The notes under the pieces are model-generated. The model ran no database searches. It was given only the letters and a program-made list of their open reading frames with translations, and had not been told where the DNA came from. A DNA stretch of 64,000 nucleotides from Crocinitomicaceae bacterium (GTDB lineage Bacteria > Bacteroidota > Bacteroidia > Flavobacteriales_D > Crocinitomicaceae), in NCBI GenBank assembly GCA_016709005.1, contig JADJEU010000008.1:102151-166150 (forward strand). Direction: 5' to 3'. Positions 47,535-55,482 of this stretch are shown here, one piece after another. Every line of letters starts with the position of its first letter. Positions within the stretch are counted from its first letter, which is position 1. The position numbers and the translations under genes are program-made.

Positions 47535-48234
47535 GTTAATCGACATATCCATTTCAGCAGGATCAAAAAAACTATTTGATCTTGAAAAATTGCAATTGCA
47601 AAAAGGTGTGATTGCCCTTGTTGGTCGCAATGGATCAGGCAAGTCAACATTCATTAGGACCTTGCTGGGTGAGCACGCCGCATATAAGGGTGCAGTAAAT
47701 TTGAATGGCAAAAATATTGATGAAATTACTGCAGGCGAAAAGGCAAAATTGATTTCGGTTGTTTATTCAAGACCTCAAATTTTTGGAAATCATCGGGTAG
47801 ATGATGTTTTGTTGTTGGGAAGATTGCCTCATCAGAACTTATTTTCAAAGGCAAGTGATGAAGATTTTGAAAAAGTAAATCAGATAAAAGCCTTATTGAA
47901 AATTGATTCATGGTCAGAAAAATCATTTCAGATTTTGAGTGATGGTGAAAAGCAATTAGTCATGATTGGTCGCGCACTTGTGCAGGACACACCTGTAATT
48001 CTGATGGATGAACCTGCGGCTTTTTTAGACATTGTGAACAGATATGAACTTTCAGTGTTATTAAAAAGGATTGCAGATCAAACTGGTAAATTGATTATTT
48101 GTTCAACACATCAGCTGGATCGAATAGAATCAGATTGTGATGGCCTTTTGTTAATTGCACATCAAAAAATGAATTATTACAATCAACCAACCGAATTTTT
48201 AAAAACTATCAATACCGCTTTTGGAATCCTATGA
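47527..48234 (+). CDS. ABC transporter ATP-binding protein (FecE/BtuD type)
   Basis: The 235-residue ATPase has Walker A (VGRNGSGKSTFIRTLLG), a shortened signature (LSDGEKQLVMIGRALV), Walker B (PVILMDEPAAFLDI) and the switch His (ICSTHQLDRIE). It pairs with the preceding permease and binding protein as a complete importer. The only usable start is a TTG overlapping the permease stop, which suggests translational coupling. Confidence 0.92.
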   Translation: MLELIDISISAGSKKLFDLEKLQLQKGVIALVGRNGSGKSTFIRTLLGEHAAYKGAVNLNGKNIDEITAGEKAKLISVVYSRPQIFGNHRVDDVLLLGRLPHQNLFSKASDEDFEKVNQIKALLKIDSWSEKSFQILSDGEKQLVMIGRALVQDTPVILMDEPAAFLDIVNRYELSVLLKRIADQTGKLIICSTHQLDRIESDCDGLLLIAHQKMNYYNQPTEFLKTINTAFGIL

Positions 48235-49157
48235 AGTTCAGAACTGAAGTAAGCATCAAACCCCAACCAGACTCGATTTCCTATAAAACAGAAATGTTGT
48301 CGATCGGCTCTTGCTTTGCAGATGAAATTGGACAGCGATTGAAAAATTTAAGTTTTCCAATTGATGACAATCCGGCCGGAATTATTTTTAATCCGGTTTC
48401 AATGGCTGATCTTTTTCAAAATGCGCTAGCAGCCAAACAGAATGATGAACTGATAGTAGAACGTGATGGTTTATGGTATCATTACGGGTTTCATTCTAAA
48501 GTATTTGGATCAACAAAAGCAGAACTGAAAAAAGAAATTGATGAAATCCAAAGCAAGGTTAAATCAAAATTGATTGGGGGAAATTTGCTCATGATTACAT
48601 TAGGAACAGCTTGGGTTTATAGGCATATTAAATCCAATCAAATCGTTGCCAATTGTCACAAAATTCCACAGAAAGAATTTACCAAAGAACTTTTAGATCT
48701 GGAAGATCTGAAGAAATTGTACGTTGATCTTTTTAACCAATTAATTGAAGTAAATCCATCACTAAAAATTATGCTTACGGTTAGTCCTGTCAGGCATGTA
48801 AAAGATGGTGTGCATGAAAATAATCTCAGCAAATCCGTATTGCTTTTGCTGTCAGATTATTTGGTAAAAACATTTGATCAGGTAAATTATTTTCCGGCAT
48901 ATGAATTGATTGTGGATGATTTGCGTGATTACCGTTTTTATAAAGAAGACTTGATTCACCCTTCAAAACAAGCGGTTGATTATGTTTTTGATAAATTTTC
49001 AGAGACTTATTTTTCTGAAAAAACGAAACAGGGTGTTAGCATTCAAAAAGCCATGTTAAATCTGAAAGCACACCGGTCACTTCATTTTTCAGATGATGCT
49101 GTTGTCACAGAGAAGCTGCAAAAGATGGAAAGTGAGTTCAGTCAAATTATTAATTAG
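48231..49157 (+). CDS. GSCFA domain protein
   Basis: The 308-residue protein carries the family name motif in MLSIGSCFADEIGQRL, with FNPVSMADLFQNAL after it. Further on are LMITLGTAWVYR, MLTVSPVRHVKDG and DLIHPSKQAVDYVFDKF. The arrangement GxS near the start and a late D-x-x-H resembles SGNH-type hydrolases, so ester hydrolysis or acyl transfer on a glycan is plausible but unproven. It overlaps the ATPase gene by four bases and has no signal peptide. Confidence 0.88.
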   Translation: MKFRTEVSIKPQPDSISYKTEMLSIGSCFADEIGQRLKNLSFPIDDNPAGIIFNPVSMADLFQNALAAKQNDELIVERDGLWYHYGFHSKVFGSTKAELKKEIDEIQSKVKSKLIGGNLLMITLGTAWVYRHIKSNQIVANCHKIPQKEFTKELLDLEDLKKLYVDLFNQLIEVNPSLKIMLTVSPVRHVKDGVHENNLSKSVLLLLSDYLVKTFDQVNYFPAYELIVDDLRDYRFYKEDLIHPSKQAVDYVFDKFSETYFSEKTKQGVSIQKAMLNLKAHRSLHFSDDAVVTEKLQKMESEFSQIIN

Positions 49158-49162
49158 CAATT

Positions 49163-49681
49163 ATGAAAAGAATACTGATTAGCCTGACAGTGTTAAGCGT
49201 ACTTATTTGGATGACATCTTCCTTTGTAACTGCAACCTTAAAAAAAGACGCACCCATTGTTACATCGCTCATTATTGTTCGTCACGCCGAAAAGAATAAT
49301 GAAACGGATACCACAACTTTGACACCTGCTGGATACGATCGTTCGCAACGTTTAGCAACCTGGCTTACGAATACAAATCTATCTGCTATTTATACTACAC
49401 CATTTGTTCGCATGCAACAAACAGCAGAACCGACCGCCAAACAAAAAAAACTCCCCATTCAGGATTATACACCGCATGAAATTCCTGAAATAGACCGAAT
49501 CATCTCAGCTAATTCTGGAAAAACGGTATTAGTCGTCGGACACGGAAATTCGATTCCAAACATACTCAATCACTATACCGGATCATCGCTTCAAAATCTT
49601 TCAGGATACAATGATATTTTTGTTTTGAACATCATCAATGCAAAACTGAACACAAATCGATATTTGCATTTTTATTATTGA
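49163..49681 (+). CDS. Exported histidine phosphatase family protein
   Basis: The 172-residue protein has an N-terminal export segment (MKRILISLTVLSVLIWMTSS), the phosphohistidine motif LIIVRHAEKNN, TPAGYDRSQRLATWL, and the second catalytic His in VLVVGHGNSIPNIL. The size resembles SixA-like phosphatases. Export makes a SixA signalling role unlikely, so a periplasmic phosphatase is more probable. It is the last gene of the run. Confidence 0.87.
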   Translation: MKRILISLTVLSVLIWMTSSFVTATLKKDAPIVTSLIIVRHAEKNNETDTTTLTPAGYDRSQRLATWLTNTNLSAIYTTPFVRMQQTAEPTAKQKKLPIQDYTPHEIPEIDRIISANSGKTVLVVGHGNSIPNILNHYTGSSLQNLSGYNDIFVLNIINAKLNTNRYLHFYY

Positions 49682-49810
49682 TTAAGAATTCGATCCAGAT
49701 ATAAAGCAAAGCTTTTAATCGGTTGCGGCTTATTCTATTTTTTTTGATCGGTGTTCAACATTCGTTAATCGATATTCGATATCATTTTTATTTTCTGCAT
49801 CCGAGAAATG

Positions 49811-50722
49811 TCACTTCACAGAGGAGGCATTCAGGCATCCGGCCATTTTCTCGAGCGCCGGCCTATAAGTCTCAATACCATGACCAACATTTTCAAAAAC
49901 AATTACATCTTTTATAGATGAAATTTGTTCTTTAGCATTGGCTATTGATTTTTGAAAAGGAAAGAGAATGTCTTTATCTCCTTCCAATAAATAGGTTGGT
50001 ACTTGAACTTTTTTCAATTCATCTCCCATATAGTAAGGCTTTTGAGTCTTGTCTTTGTAACGTGTCAACACGTTCATTTGATATTCTACTATCAATTCTT
50101 CAGCTTCTTGTGAGAGTTGATGATTGGGTTTGTAGAACACGGCTGTATCAAGAAAGCTTAGCACATTCTTTTTAGAGGGAAATAAAATTGGCTTTAGATT
50201 AGCTGAAAGATTTTTCCAACTGAGAGAAAAAGGTTGAAGACATCCAGCGTTGAATAGAAATACACCTTCAATTTTTTCGGGAGCAACTATAGCAAGTTTC
50301 ATACACACCAATCCACCAAAGGAGGCACCTGCAATAAAAGTCTTCTCAATTTTCAATTCATCCAAAACCTGTTGGGCCCAATGTCCATAATCTAAAGATC
50401 GTATTGCAGGTGAGTTTCCGTCACTTGGATTAGGTTGGCCATTCGTTTCAACCAGATAGATTTTAAAATCATCCATTAAGTAATCTAGTCCTTTGTCAAG
50501 ATCCCAAAAAAGTGGACTGGTTCTGAATCCCGGAAAAATGCCGATTGTTTTTTTTGCATTTAGATTTCCAGTTTGCCAGATTAAGGTATTGCCCAGTTCA
50601 GTTTTGATTTCCAGTTTTTGATACGAATGACCGCTAAACTGTTGGATGCGATTGGCCCAATCGTAAAACCATTCAAGATCTGCTGGTCTATTTTTAAAGT
50701 AAGAGGTGCGAACAATTTTCAT
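49811..50722 (-). CDS. Alpha/beta hydrolase
   Basis: The 303-residue protein has the alpha/beta hydrolase layout. The nucleophile elbow is FIAGASFGGLVCMKLA, so Ser is the likely nucleophile. An Asp in LLEGDKDILFPFQ and a His in FENVGHGIETYRP complete the triad. It has no signal peptide. It is divergent from a TetR gene across 67 bases with an operator-like palindrome, which suggests that the regulator controls it. Substrate unknown. Confidence 0.88.
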   Translation of the reverse strand: MKIVRTSYFKNRPADLEWFYDWANRIQQFSGHSYQKLEIKTELGNTLIWQTGNLNAKKTIGIFPGFRTSPLFWDLDKGLDYLMDDFKIYLVETNGQPNPSDGNSPAIRSLDYGHWAQQVLDELKIEKTFIAGASFGGLVCMKLAIVAPEKIEGVFLFNAGCLQPFSLSWKNLSANLKPILFPSKKNVLSFLDTAVFYKPNHQLSQEAEELIVEYQMNVLTRYKDKTQKPYYMGDELKKVQVPTYLLEGDKDILFPFQKSIANAKEQISSIKDVIVFENVGHGIETYRPALEKMAGCLNASSVK

Positions 50723-50733
50723 AATTCTAAATA

Positions 50734-50770
50734 TAGTACAAATGTACTAATAAATAGTTTGTTTGTACTA
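50734..50770. promoter_or_regulatory. Double operator between the hydrolase and TetR genes
   Basis: TAGTACAAATGTACTA (50734-50749) is a near-perfect palindrome with 7-bp arms around AA. A related but degenerate site, TAGTTTGTTTGTACTA, lies at 50755-50770. The centres are 21 bp apart, two helical turns, as is usual for paired TetR dimers. A TATATTTG -7 element (50778-50785) lies just before the TetR ATG at 50790, giving a near-leaderless transcript. Confidence 0.75.
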
Positions 50771-50789
50771 AAATGATTATATTTGTTTT

Positions 50790-51404
50790 ATGAACAAAAC
50801 CAAACGGCTGATTTTGGATACAGCTTTAAATCTCTTCAATGAGAAGGGATTGGCTCAGGTAAGTCTGCGCACAATAGCAGAGTCAATGCGCATTAGTCCA
50901 GGCAATCTCACCTATCATTTTAAAAAGCGTGAAGAAATAGTGGAAGCGCTATATTATGAATTTGTAGCAGAGGTAGAAGAGCGATTTGAGGAAATGAATC
51001 TTTCAGAAATAAAGTTGAATCTTGTTTTTGACCTGATTTTGATGTTGACAGAAACACGTTTGAAGTATCGCTTTCTCATGCGTGATTTCACCACACTCAT
51101 TGCAGAAAATCCATCCATTAAAAAACACTACGTTGCTGTTATCAAAAAGAGGAAATCGCAATCAATGGGTATTTTCGATCATCTGATTGAACAAAAAATT
51201 TTGCGACCGGCAGAACTTGAAAACGAGTATGAACACCTCTATGAACGCATTCAAATCCTTGGAAACTTCTGGATTACATCTGCGCTTATGCAAGGCAATA
51301 AAATGACCAACGCAACAGTTGAACGCAATTTTGAAATGGTGGTTCAGATTATGTATCCGTATTTGACAAACAAAGGAAAGAGGGAGTGGGAGCGTTTGAC
51401 CTAA
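50790..51404 (+). CDS. TetR/AcrR family transcriptional regulator
   Basis: The 204-residue protein begins with the TetR DNA-binding helices: TKRLILDTALNLFNEKGLAQ, then VSLRTIAESMRISPGNLTYH and FKKREEIVEALYYEF. The C-terminal ligand domain (residues about 60-200) is unremarkable and the ligand is unknown. It probably represses itself and the divergent hydrolase through the palindromes in between. Confidence 0.92.
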   Translation: MNKTKRLILDTALNLFNEKGLAQVSLRTIAESMRISPGNLTYHFKKREEIVEALYYEFVAEVEERFEEMNLSEIKLNLVFDLILMLTETRLKYRFLMRDFTTLIAENPSIKKHYVAVIKKRKSQSMGIFDHLIEQKILRPAELENEYEHLYERIQILGNFWITSALMQGNKMTNATVERNFEMVVQIMYPYLTNKGKREWERLT

Positions 51405-51408
51405 AATA

Positions 51409-51438
51409 AAAAATCCGCCCCAGGAAGAGCGGATTTTT
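51409..51438. terminator. Bidirectional terminator between tetR and the PKD gene
   Basis: AATCCGC (51412-51418) pairs with GCGGATT (51429-51435), with A and T tracts on the two flanks, between two convergent genes. Confidence 0.85.
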
Positions 51439-51458
51439 CAGCAAAGAAAACCAAATAA

Positions 51459-52739
51459 CTATCTGGTTATGATTACCTGTCCTTCGTACATTTCAAGTTC
51501 GCCGTTCATGTTTTTGAACTGAACTTTCCATACATAGGCGCCGTCTTCGGCAATGCTGTTATCGGTAGCGTTATTTCCATCCCAAGGCATGTTAACATCT
51601 GTGGTTTGATACATCACTTTTCCTGATTTATCAAATACAACCATCGTGAAGTCAACATCCATGATGCGCAACGCTTCCGGAATGAAATAGTCGTTTTTGT
51701 TATCACCGTTTGGTGTGAATGCCGTTGGTGCTAATAAATTATAATCTGATTTTACTTCGATTGGCTTTTGAATGGTATTTGTACAACCAAATTCATTACC
51801 AGCAGATAACTCTACAATATAAGTTCCTTTTTTGCGGAACGTATAGTCGATTTGAGTTTCAGTTGAAGTTTTTACGCCCTTAATGTCCCAGGCAAATTTA
51901 TCAGCATCTTCTGTGAGATTGATAAAGTTGATTGTTGGAATAAGATTGTTTGATTGCTCCCATGCAAAGTTGACAGCAGGAACAGGATTCACAACAACCT
52001 CAACGGCTGATTTACTCAACGTCTTATTTGTTTTAGCATCTTTCAGTGATAAAGTCACATTGTAAGTTCCTGAACGTGTATACGTATGCGATGCAATTTT
52101 AGAATTACTGAAAGAGCCATCTCCAAATTCCCAGACAAAATTTACGTTTTGGTTCATTTCTTCAGGTGTGAAGATGAATTCAGTATTCATGCAAGCTGCA
52201 TTGTTAGATGCAACAAAACGTGGATTTGTTTTAACCGGTGCAATAACTTCTGGATCATTGTTCGACGATGTATTATTCGTTGTTGTTCCAGTCTGAGTAG
52301 TTGTAGGATTCACCTCAGTTCCAGTTGAACCCGTGTTGTGATCGGTTGGGTTTTGTCCGTTTGTAGTTGATCCGCTTGAATGAGTTACAGCTGTTTCAAC
52401 TCCATTAGAGGTTGATCCGGTTTCGTTATTTTCAGAAACACCTTCTGTTACACCTTCATTCAGGTCAACAGGGTTTGAAACCACCGGATTAGTAATTACC
52501 TCTTCTGTAGGTTGAATCGTGTTTTCAGTCAACGCTTGGTCAACAGGGGTAGCAGTGTCGTCTTGCATCATATAAACGGTACCAGAGATCAAGGCTACCG
52601 CAGCAGCTGATCCGATAATCCATTTCATTCCGCCTCCTTTTTTTCCAAGCTGCGCACTTACGTTTGCCCAAGCCTGAGCATCGTAAGGAGCTTCGAAGCC
52701 CTCTACTGATTCTTTAATTATTTTTTCAAATTTATCCAT
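51459..52739 (-). CDS. Membrane protein with anti-sigma-like N-terminus, PKD domain and gliding-type C-terminal domain
   Basis: An ATG at 52739 follows another at 52742; either is possible. The first 38 or so residues (DKFEKIIKESVEGFEAPYDA) are soluble and are followed by one membrane helix (MKWIIGSAAAVALISGTVYM). This leaves a short cytoplasmic part and a long periplasmic part, as in anti-sigma factors. After a low-complexity Thr/Asn/Gly/Ser linker (about 70-165) come a PKD domain (NVNFVWEFGDGSFSNSKIAS) and a C-terminal domain (LLAPTAFTPNGDNKNDYFIP) of the gliding-associated T9SS type. It lies 9 to 12 bases after an ECF sigma gene and probably controls it. This is inferred from context. Confidence 0.85.
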   Translation of the reverse strand: MDKFEKIIKESVEGFEAPYDAQAWANVSAQLGKKGGGMKWIIGSAAAVALISGTVYMMQDDTATPVDQALTENTIQPTEEVITNPVVSNPVDLNEGVTEGVSENNETGSTSNGVETAVTHSSGSTTNGQNPTDHNTGSTGTEVNPTTTQTGTTTNNTSSNNDPEVIAPVKTNPRFVASNNAACMNTEFIFTPEEMNQNVNFVWEFGDGSFSNSKIASHTYTRSGTYNVTLSLKDAKTNKTLSKSAVEVVVNPVPAVNFAWEQSNNLIPTINFINLTEDADKFAWDIKGVKTSTETQIDYTFRKKGTYIVELSAGNEFGCTNTIQKPIEVKSDYNLLAPTAFTPNGDNKNDYFIPEALRIMDVDFTMVVFDKSGKVMYQTTDVNMPWDGNNATDNSIAEDGAYVWKVQFKNMNGELEMYEGQVIITR

Positions 52740-52751
52740 CATGATGATGTA

Positions 52752-53315
52752 TTAGTGTTCAAATTTTAATGTCAATTCTTCTTTTAATTTCATTTTGGCT
52801 TTTGCCAGATTCGATTTCGACGTTCCTTCACTGATACCAAGGTATTCAGCAATTTCTTTGTGACTCATTCCTTCCATCACGTACAAGTTAAACACGGTAC
52901 GATAGGCAGGTGAAAGTCCGCTGATTGCTTTAATGGCAACTTCTGCTTTAATTTTCATCTCCTGATCGTCGTCTTCAGCAAAGGGAACATCCTCTTCCAG
53001 ATTCTGGATTCGGGAATCATCTTCTATTGAAAACGGGTCGCGTTTATTTTTACGTATCTGATCAATGGCGGTATTCACCATGATTCGTCTAATCCAACCT
53101 TCCAAAGAACCTTCAAAATTGTAAACATCCAGTTTGCTGAAGATTTTGATAAAACCATTCTGAACCATGTCCTGCGCTTCATCGCGATCTTTTGCGTAGC
53201 GCATACATACAGCCATCATCTTACCATAGAACAACTTAAACAGTTGCTGTTGATACTTGCTCTTGCCTTTGATGCAGCCGTCAACAATCGTTCTTAAATC
53301 TTCTTTTGCTTCCAC
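52752..53315 (-). CDS. ECF-type RNA polymerase sigma factor
   Basis: The 187-residue protein has sigma region 2 (KMMAVCMRYAKDRDEAQDMV, NGFIKIFSKLDVYNFEGS, LEGWIRRIMVNTAIDQIRKN) and region 4 (LSPAYRTVFNLYVMEGMSHK, EIAEYLGISEGTSKSNLAKA). This is the usual ECF layout. The following gene encodes a membrane protein that probably acts as its regulator. Its leader contains the structured element at 53407. Confidence 0.92.
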   Translation of the reverse strand: MEAKEDLRTIVDGCIKGKSKYQQQLFKLFYGKMMAVCMRYAKDRDEAQDMVQNGFIKIFSKLDVYNFEGSLEGWIRRIMVNTAIDQIRKNKRDPFSIEDDSRIQNLEEDVPFAEDDDQEMKIKAEVAIKAISGLSPAYRTVFNLYVMEGMSHKEIAEYLGISEGTSKSNLAKAKMKLKEELTLKFEH

Positions 53316-53619
53316 TGTTTACAACTTAAAGACGGATGGTTTATAGTAGGGTTGCCAGGTCAAATCCTTTTTTTTCTGTAAATAACAACTATTTAACTTA
53401 AAAGAGCCCCGGTTATCAATTCGTTATATGGATTAGAAGTCCATATTTAACTGGGGTTTATGAGTTTTTTTAGCTTACTTGACCGATTTATTCTAAAAGG
53501 TTGGCAACTCCTGACAAAAATCGCTAAAAAATTTAGAGTCTGAAGTAAAAAACTTTCTAAATTCGTGGTCTAGCTGATAAGAGCGTCTTAAAATAAGTAC
53601 TAACATAAAATTACACCAA
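53316..53619. other. Structured divergent intergenic region between the sigma factor gene and mdh
   Basis: The 304 bases between the two start codons hold no gene. A two-tier hairpin occupies 53407-53456. CCCCGGTTA (53407-53415) pairs with TAACTGGGG (53448-53456) with one G-T pair, and inside it ATATGGA (53426-53432) pairs perfectly with TCCATAT (53440-53446). Neither side has the T tract expected of a terminator. The rest is AT-rich and must include both promoters, but I cannot place them exactly. Confidence 0.6.
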
Positions 53620-54558
53620 ATGAAAATTACAGTTGTCGGAGCAGGAGCAGTAGGAGCAAGCTGCGCAGAATACATTGCGATTAAAAACTTTGCATCTGAA
53701 GTAGTATTGATTGATATCAAAGAAGGTTTTGCTGAAGGTAAAGCAATGGATTTGATGCAAACAGCATCTCTTTTAGGATTTGATTCTAAAATTACCGGAA
53801 CAACTGGAGACTATTCTAAAACAGCTGGTTCTGACATCGCTGTAATTACTTCTGGTATTCCTCGTAAACCAGGAATGACACGTGAAGAGTTGATAGGAAT
53901 CAACGCTGGAATTGTAAAATCAGTTGCTGAAAGTTTGATCAAACATTCGCCAAACGTAATCATCATTGTAGTAAGTAACCCAATGGATACAATGGCTTAT
54001 TTGGTTCACAAAGCAACTAACATTCCTAAAAACAGAATTATTGGAATGGGTGGAGCATTAGACAGCGCTCGTTTCAAATATCGTTTGGCTGAGGCTCTTG
54101 GATGCCCGCAATCAGATGTTGACGGAATGGTAATTGGTGGTCACTCAGATACCGGTATGGTTCCATTGATTGAAAAAGCAGTTCGCAACAGCGTACCTGT
54201 TTCTGAATATTTAAGCGCAGAAAAACAAGCCTGGGTTGTTGAAGAAACAAAAGTGGGTGGAGCAACTTTGACAAAATTGTTAGGTACTTCAGCCTGGTAT
54301 GCACCAGGAGCTGCTGTTACAGCTTTGTGTCAGGCAATTGCTTTGGACTCTAAAAAAATGTTCCCTTGTTCTGCTTTAGTTGAAGGTGAATATGGTTTGA
54401 AAGGTCTTGCAATTGGTGTTCCATGCATCATTGGAAGAAATGGAATTGAAAAAATCGTTGAAATTAAATTATCAGCGGCTGAAAAAGCAAAACTTGAAGA
54501 AAGTGCAAAAGGAGTTCACGAGGTGAATAATCTTTTGGATGCAAGTGTTGCTAAATAA
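53620..54558 (+). CDS. mdh: Malate dehydrogenase
   Basis: The TCA-cycle enzyme oxidises malate to oxaloacetate with NAD+. The 312-residue protein is of the LDH-like MDH type: VVGAGAVGASCAEYI at the N-terminus, VVLIDIKEGFAEGKAMDLMQ with the NAD-selecting Asp, IPRKPGMTREELI with the substrate Arg, SNPMDTMAYLV, and the active-site His in VIGGHSDTGMVPL. It is a single gene with a good terminator. Confidence 0.95.
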   Translation: MKITVVGAGAVGASCAEYIAIKNFASEVVLIDIKEGFAEGKAMDLMQTASLLGFDSKITGTTGDYSKTAGSDIAVITSGIPRKPGMTREELIGINAGIVKSVAESLIKHSPNVIIIVVSNPMDTMAYLVHKATNIPKNRIIGMGGALDSARFKYRLAEALGCPQSDVDGMVIGGHSDTGMVPLIEKAVRNSVPVSEYLSAEKQAWVVEETKVGGATLTKLLGTSAWYAPGAAVTALCQAIALDSKKMFPCSALVEGEYGLKGLAIGVPCIIGRNGIEKIVEIKLSAAEKAKLEESAKGVHEVNNLLDASVAK

Positions 54559-54580
54559 TTGATTTGAAATTATCTTTTGA

Positions 54581-54613
54581 AAACCCGTCCCGATAAAGCG
54601 AGACGGGTTTTTT
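54581..54613 (+). terminator. Terminator after mdh
   Basis: AAACCCGTC (54581-54589) pairs with GACGGGTTT (54602-54610), followed by more T residues. Confidence 0.9.
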
Positions 54614-54637
54614 GTTTTAGTCATTCGAATAGCTTTC

Positions 54638-55336
54638 ATGAAAAATCTGCCAGATATTGAAAATCATATTCACAACGTCTCCAGTTTTGAAGATCTAGTT
54701 TTCACACCTTTTCAGGGAGTAATCAACGCAATTTGCTGGAAGCGTGAATTAAAAGGTGATTTCTCTGAGATAGTTAACAAGATAGAACTGGATGGAAATA
54801 TAACAGAAATTGATCCGGAAAATCTGCTTGAACTTCAATTAAACGAAGAGGGACAGCTTGCACGTGAAATTCTCTTGAATGATTTCAATCTTTTGAAAGA
54901 ATATGGAGCGGCACCAGCAATAAATATAATCAAGCAGTATGATCGCGATGATGACACACGCGTTTTTCCTACGGATGTTTATTCATTTCATGTTGATCGA
55001 TCTCCAATTCCTGGTGCTACTTTTTTATGCACTTACTATGGCGATACAAGTGAAATAATAACAAATGCCCAGGTTCAACAAAAAATTCGTGTTCCCGAAA
55101 TACGTAATCAACTTGAAAAATTATACACTGGATCACCAGAAGGTTTTGAATCCTTTTTAAGTGAGCACTTTTTTGATTTGCATTACCAACCTTTGTTGAA
55201 TGCACAACCTATTAGTTTGGGTTTGGGTCATCTGTGGAGATTGGCCATCGATCATCCTGAATCTAAAGTACTACCGTGTGTTCATCGCGCACCAGTTGAA
55301 AAAGATGGAGAACTGCGGTTGTTGATGATTTGTTAA
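54638..55336 (+). CDS. DUF1826-like protein
   Basis: The 232-residue protein has no signal peptide. A central segment, YSFHVDRSPIPGATFLCTYY, and the C-terminal LGHLWRLAIDHPESKVLPC and VHRAPVEKDGELRLLMIC resemble the DUF1826 family as I remember it. The H-x-D followed by a distant H and R suggests an iron/2-oxoglutarate-type fold, but this is an inference from spacing only. Function unknown. Confidence 0.72.
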   Translation: MKNLPDIENHIHNVSSFEDLVFTPFQGVINAICWKRELKGDFSEIVNKIELDGNITEIDPENLLELQLNEEGQLAREILLNDFNLLKEYGAAPAINIIKQYDRDDDTRVFPTDVYSFHVDRSPIPGATFLCTYYGDTSEIITNAQVQQKIRVPEIRNQLEKLYTGSPEGFESFLSEHFFDLHYQPLLNAQPISLGLGHLWRLAIDHPESKVLPCVHRAPVEKDGELRLLMIC

Positions 55337-55482
55337 GTACGTGTATTGACTATTACCTCTCTGCGTCCTCCGCGACTTTGCGGTTATATTTTTTTCTTTA
55401 TTTCAAGGAGATTTTCGTAATCAAAATCCTTAACACAAGTTTAAACTGCAATGCCTACCTTTGATACCTCAAATCTCAGGGT
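55337..55482. repeat. GCG-rich intergenic repeat upstream of the PhoX-like gene
   Basis: Around 55358-55388 the sequence CTCTGCGTCCTCCGCGACTT and then TGCGGTTA resembles the repeat stretch at 57408-57475 (TCCGCGAAACTCCGCGTCC and CTCTGCGATAAAAGCGGTTA). A TACCTTTG -7 element for the next gene lies at 55456-55463, 20 bases before its ATG. Confidence 0.5.
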
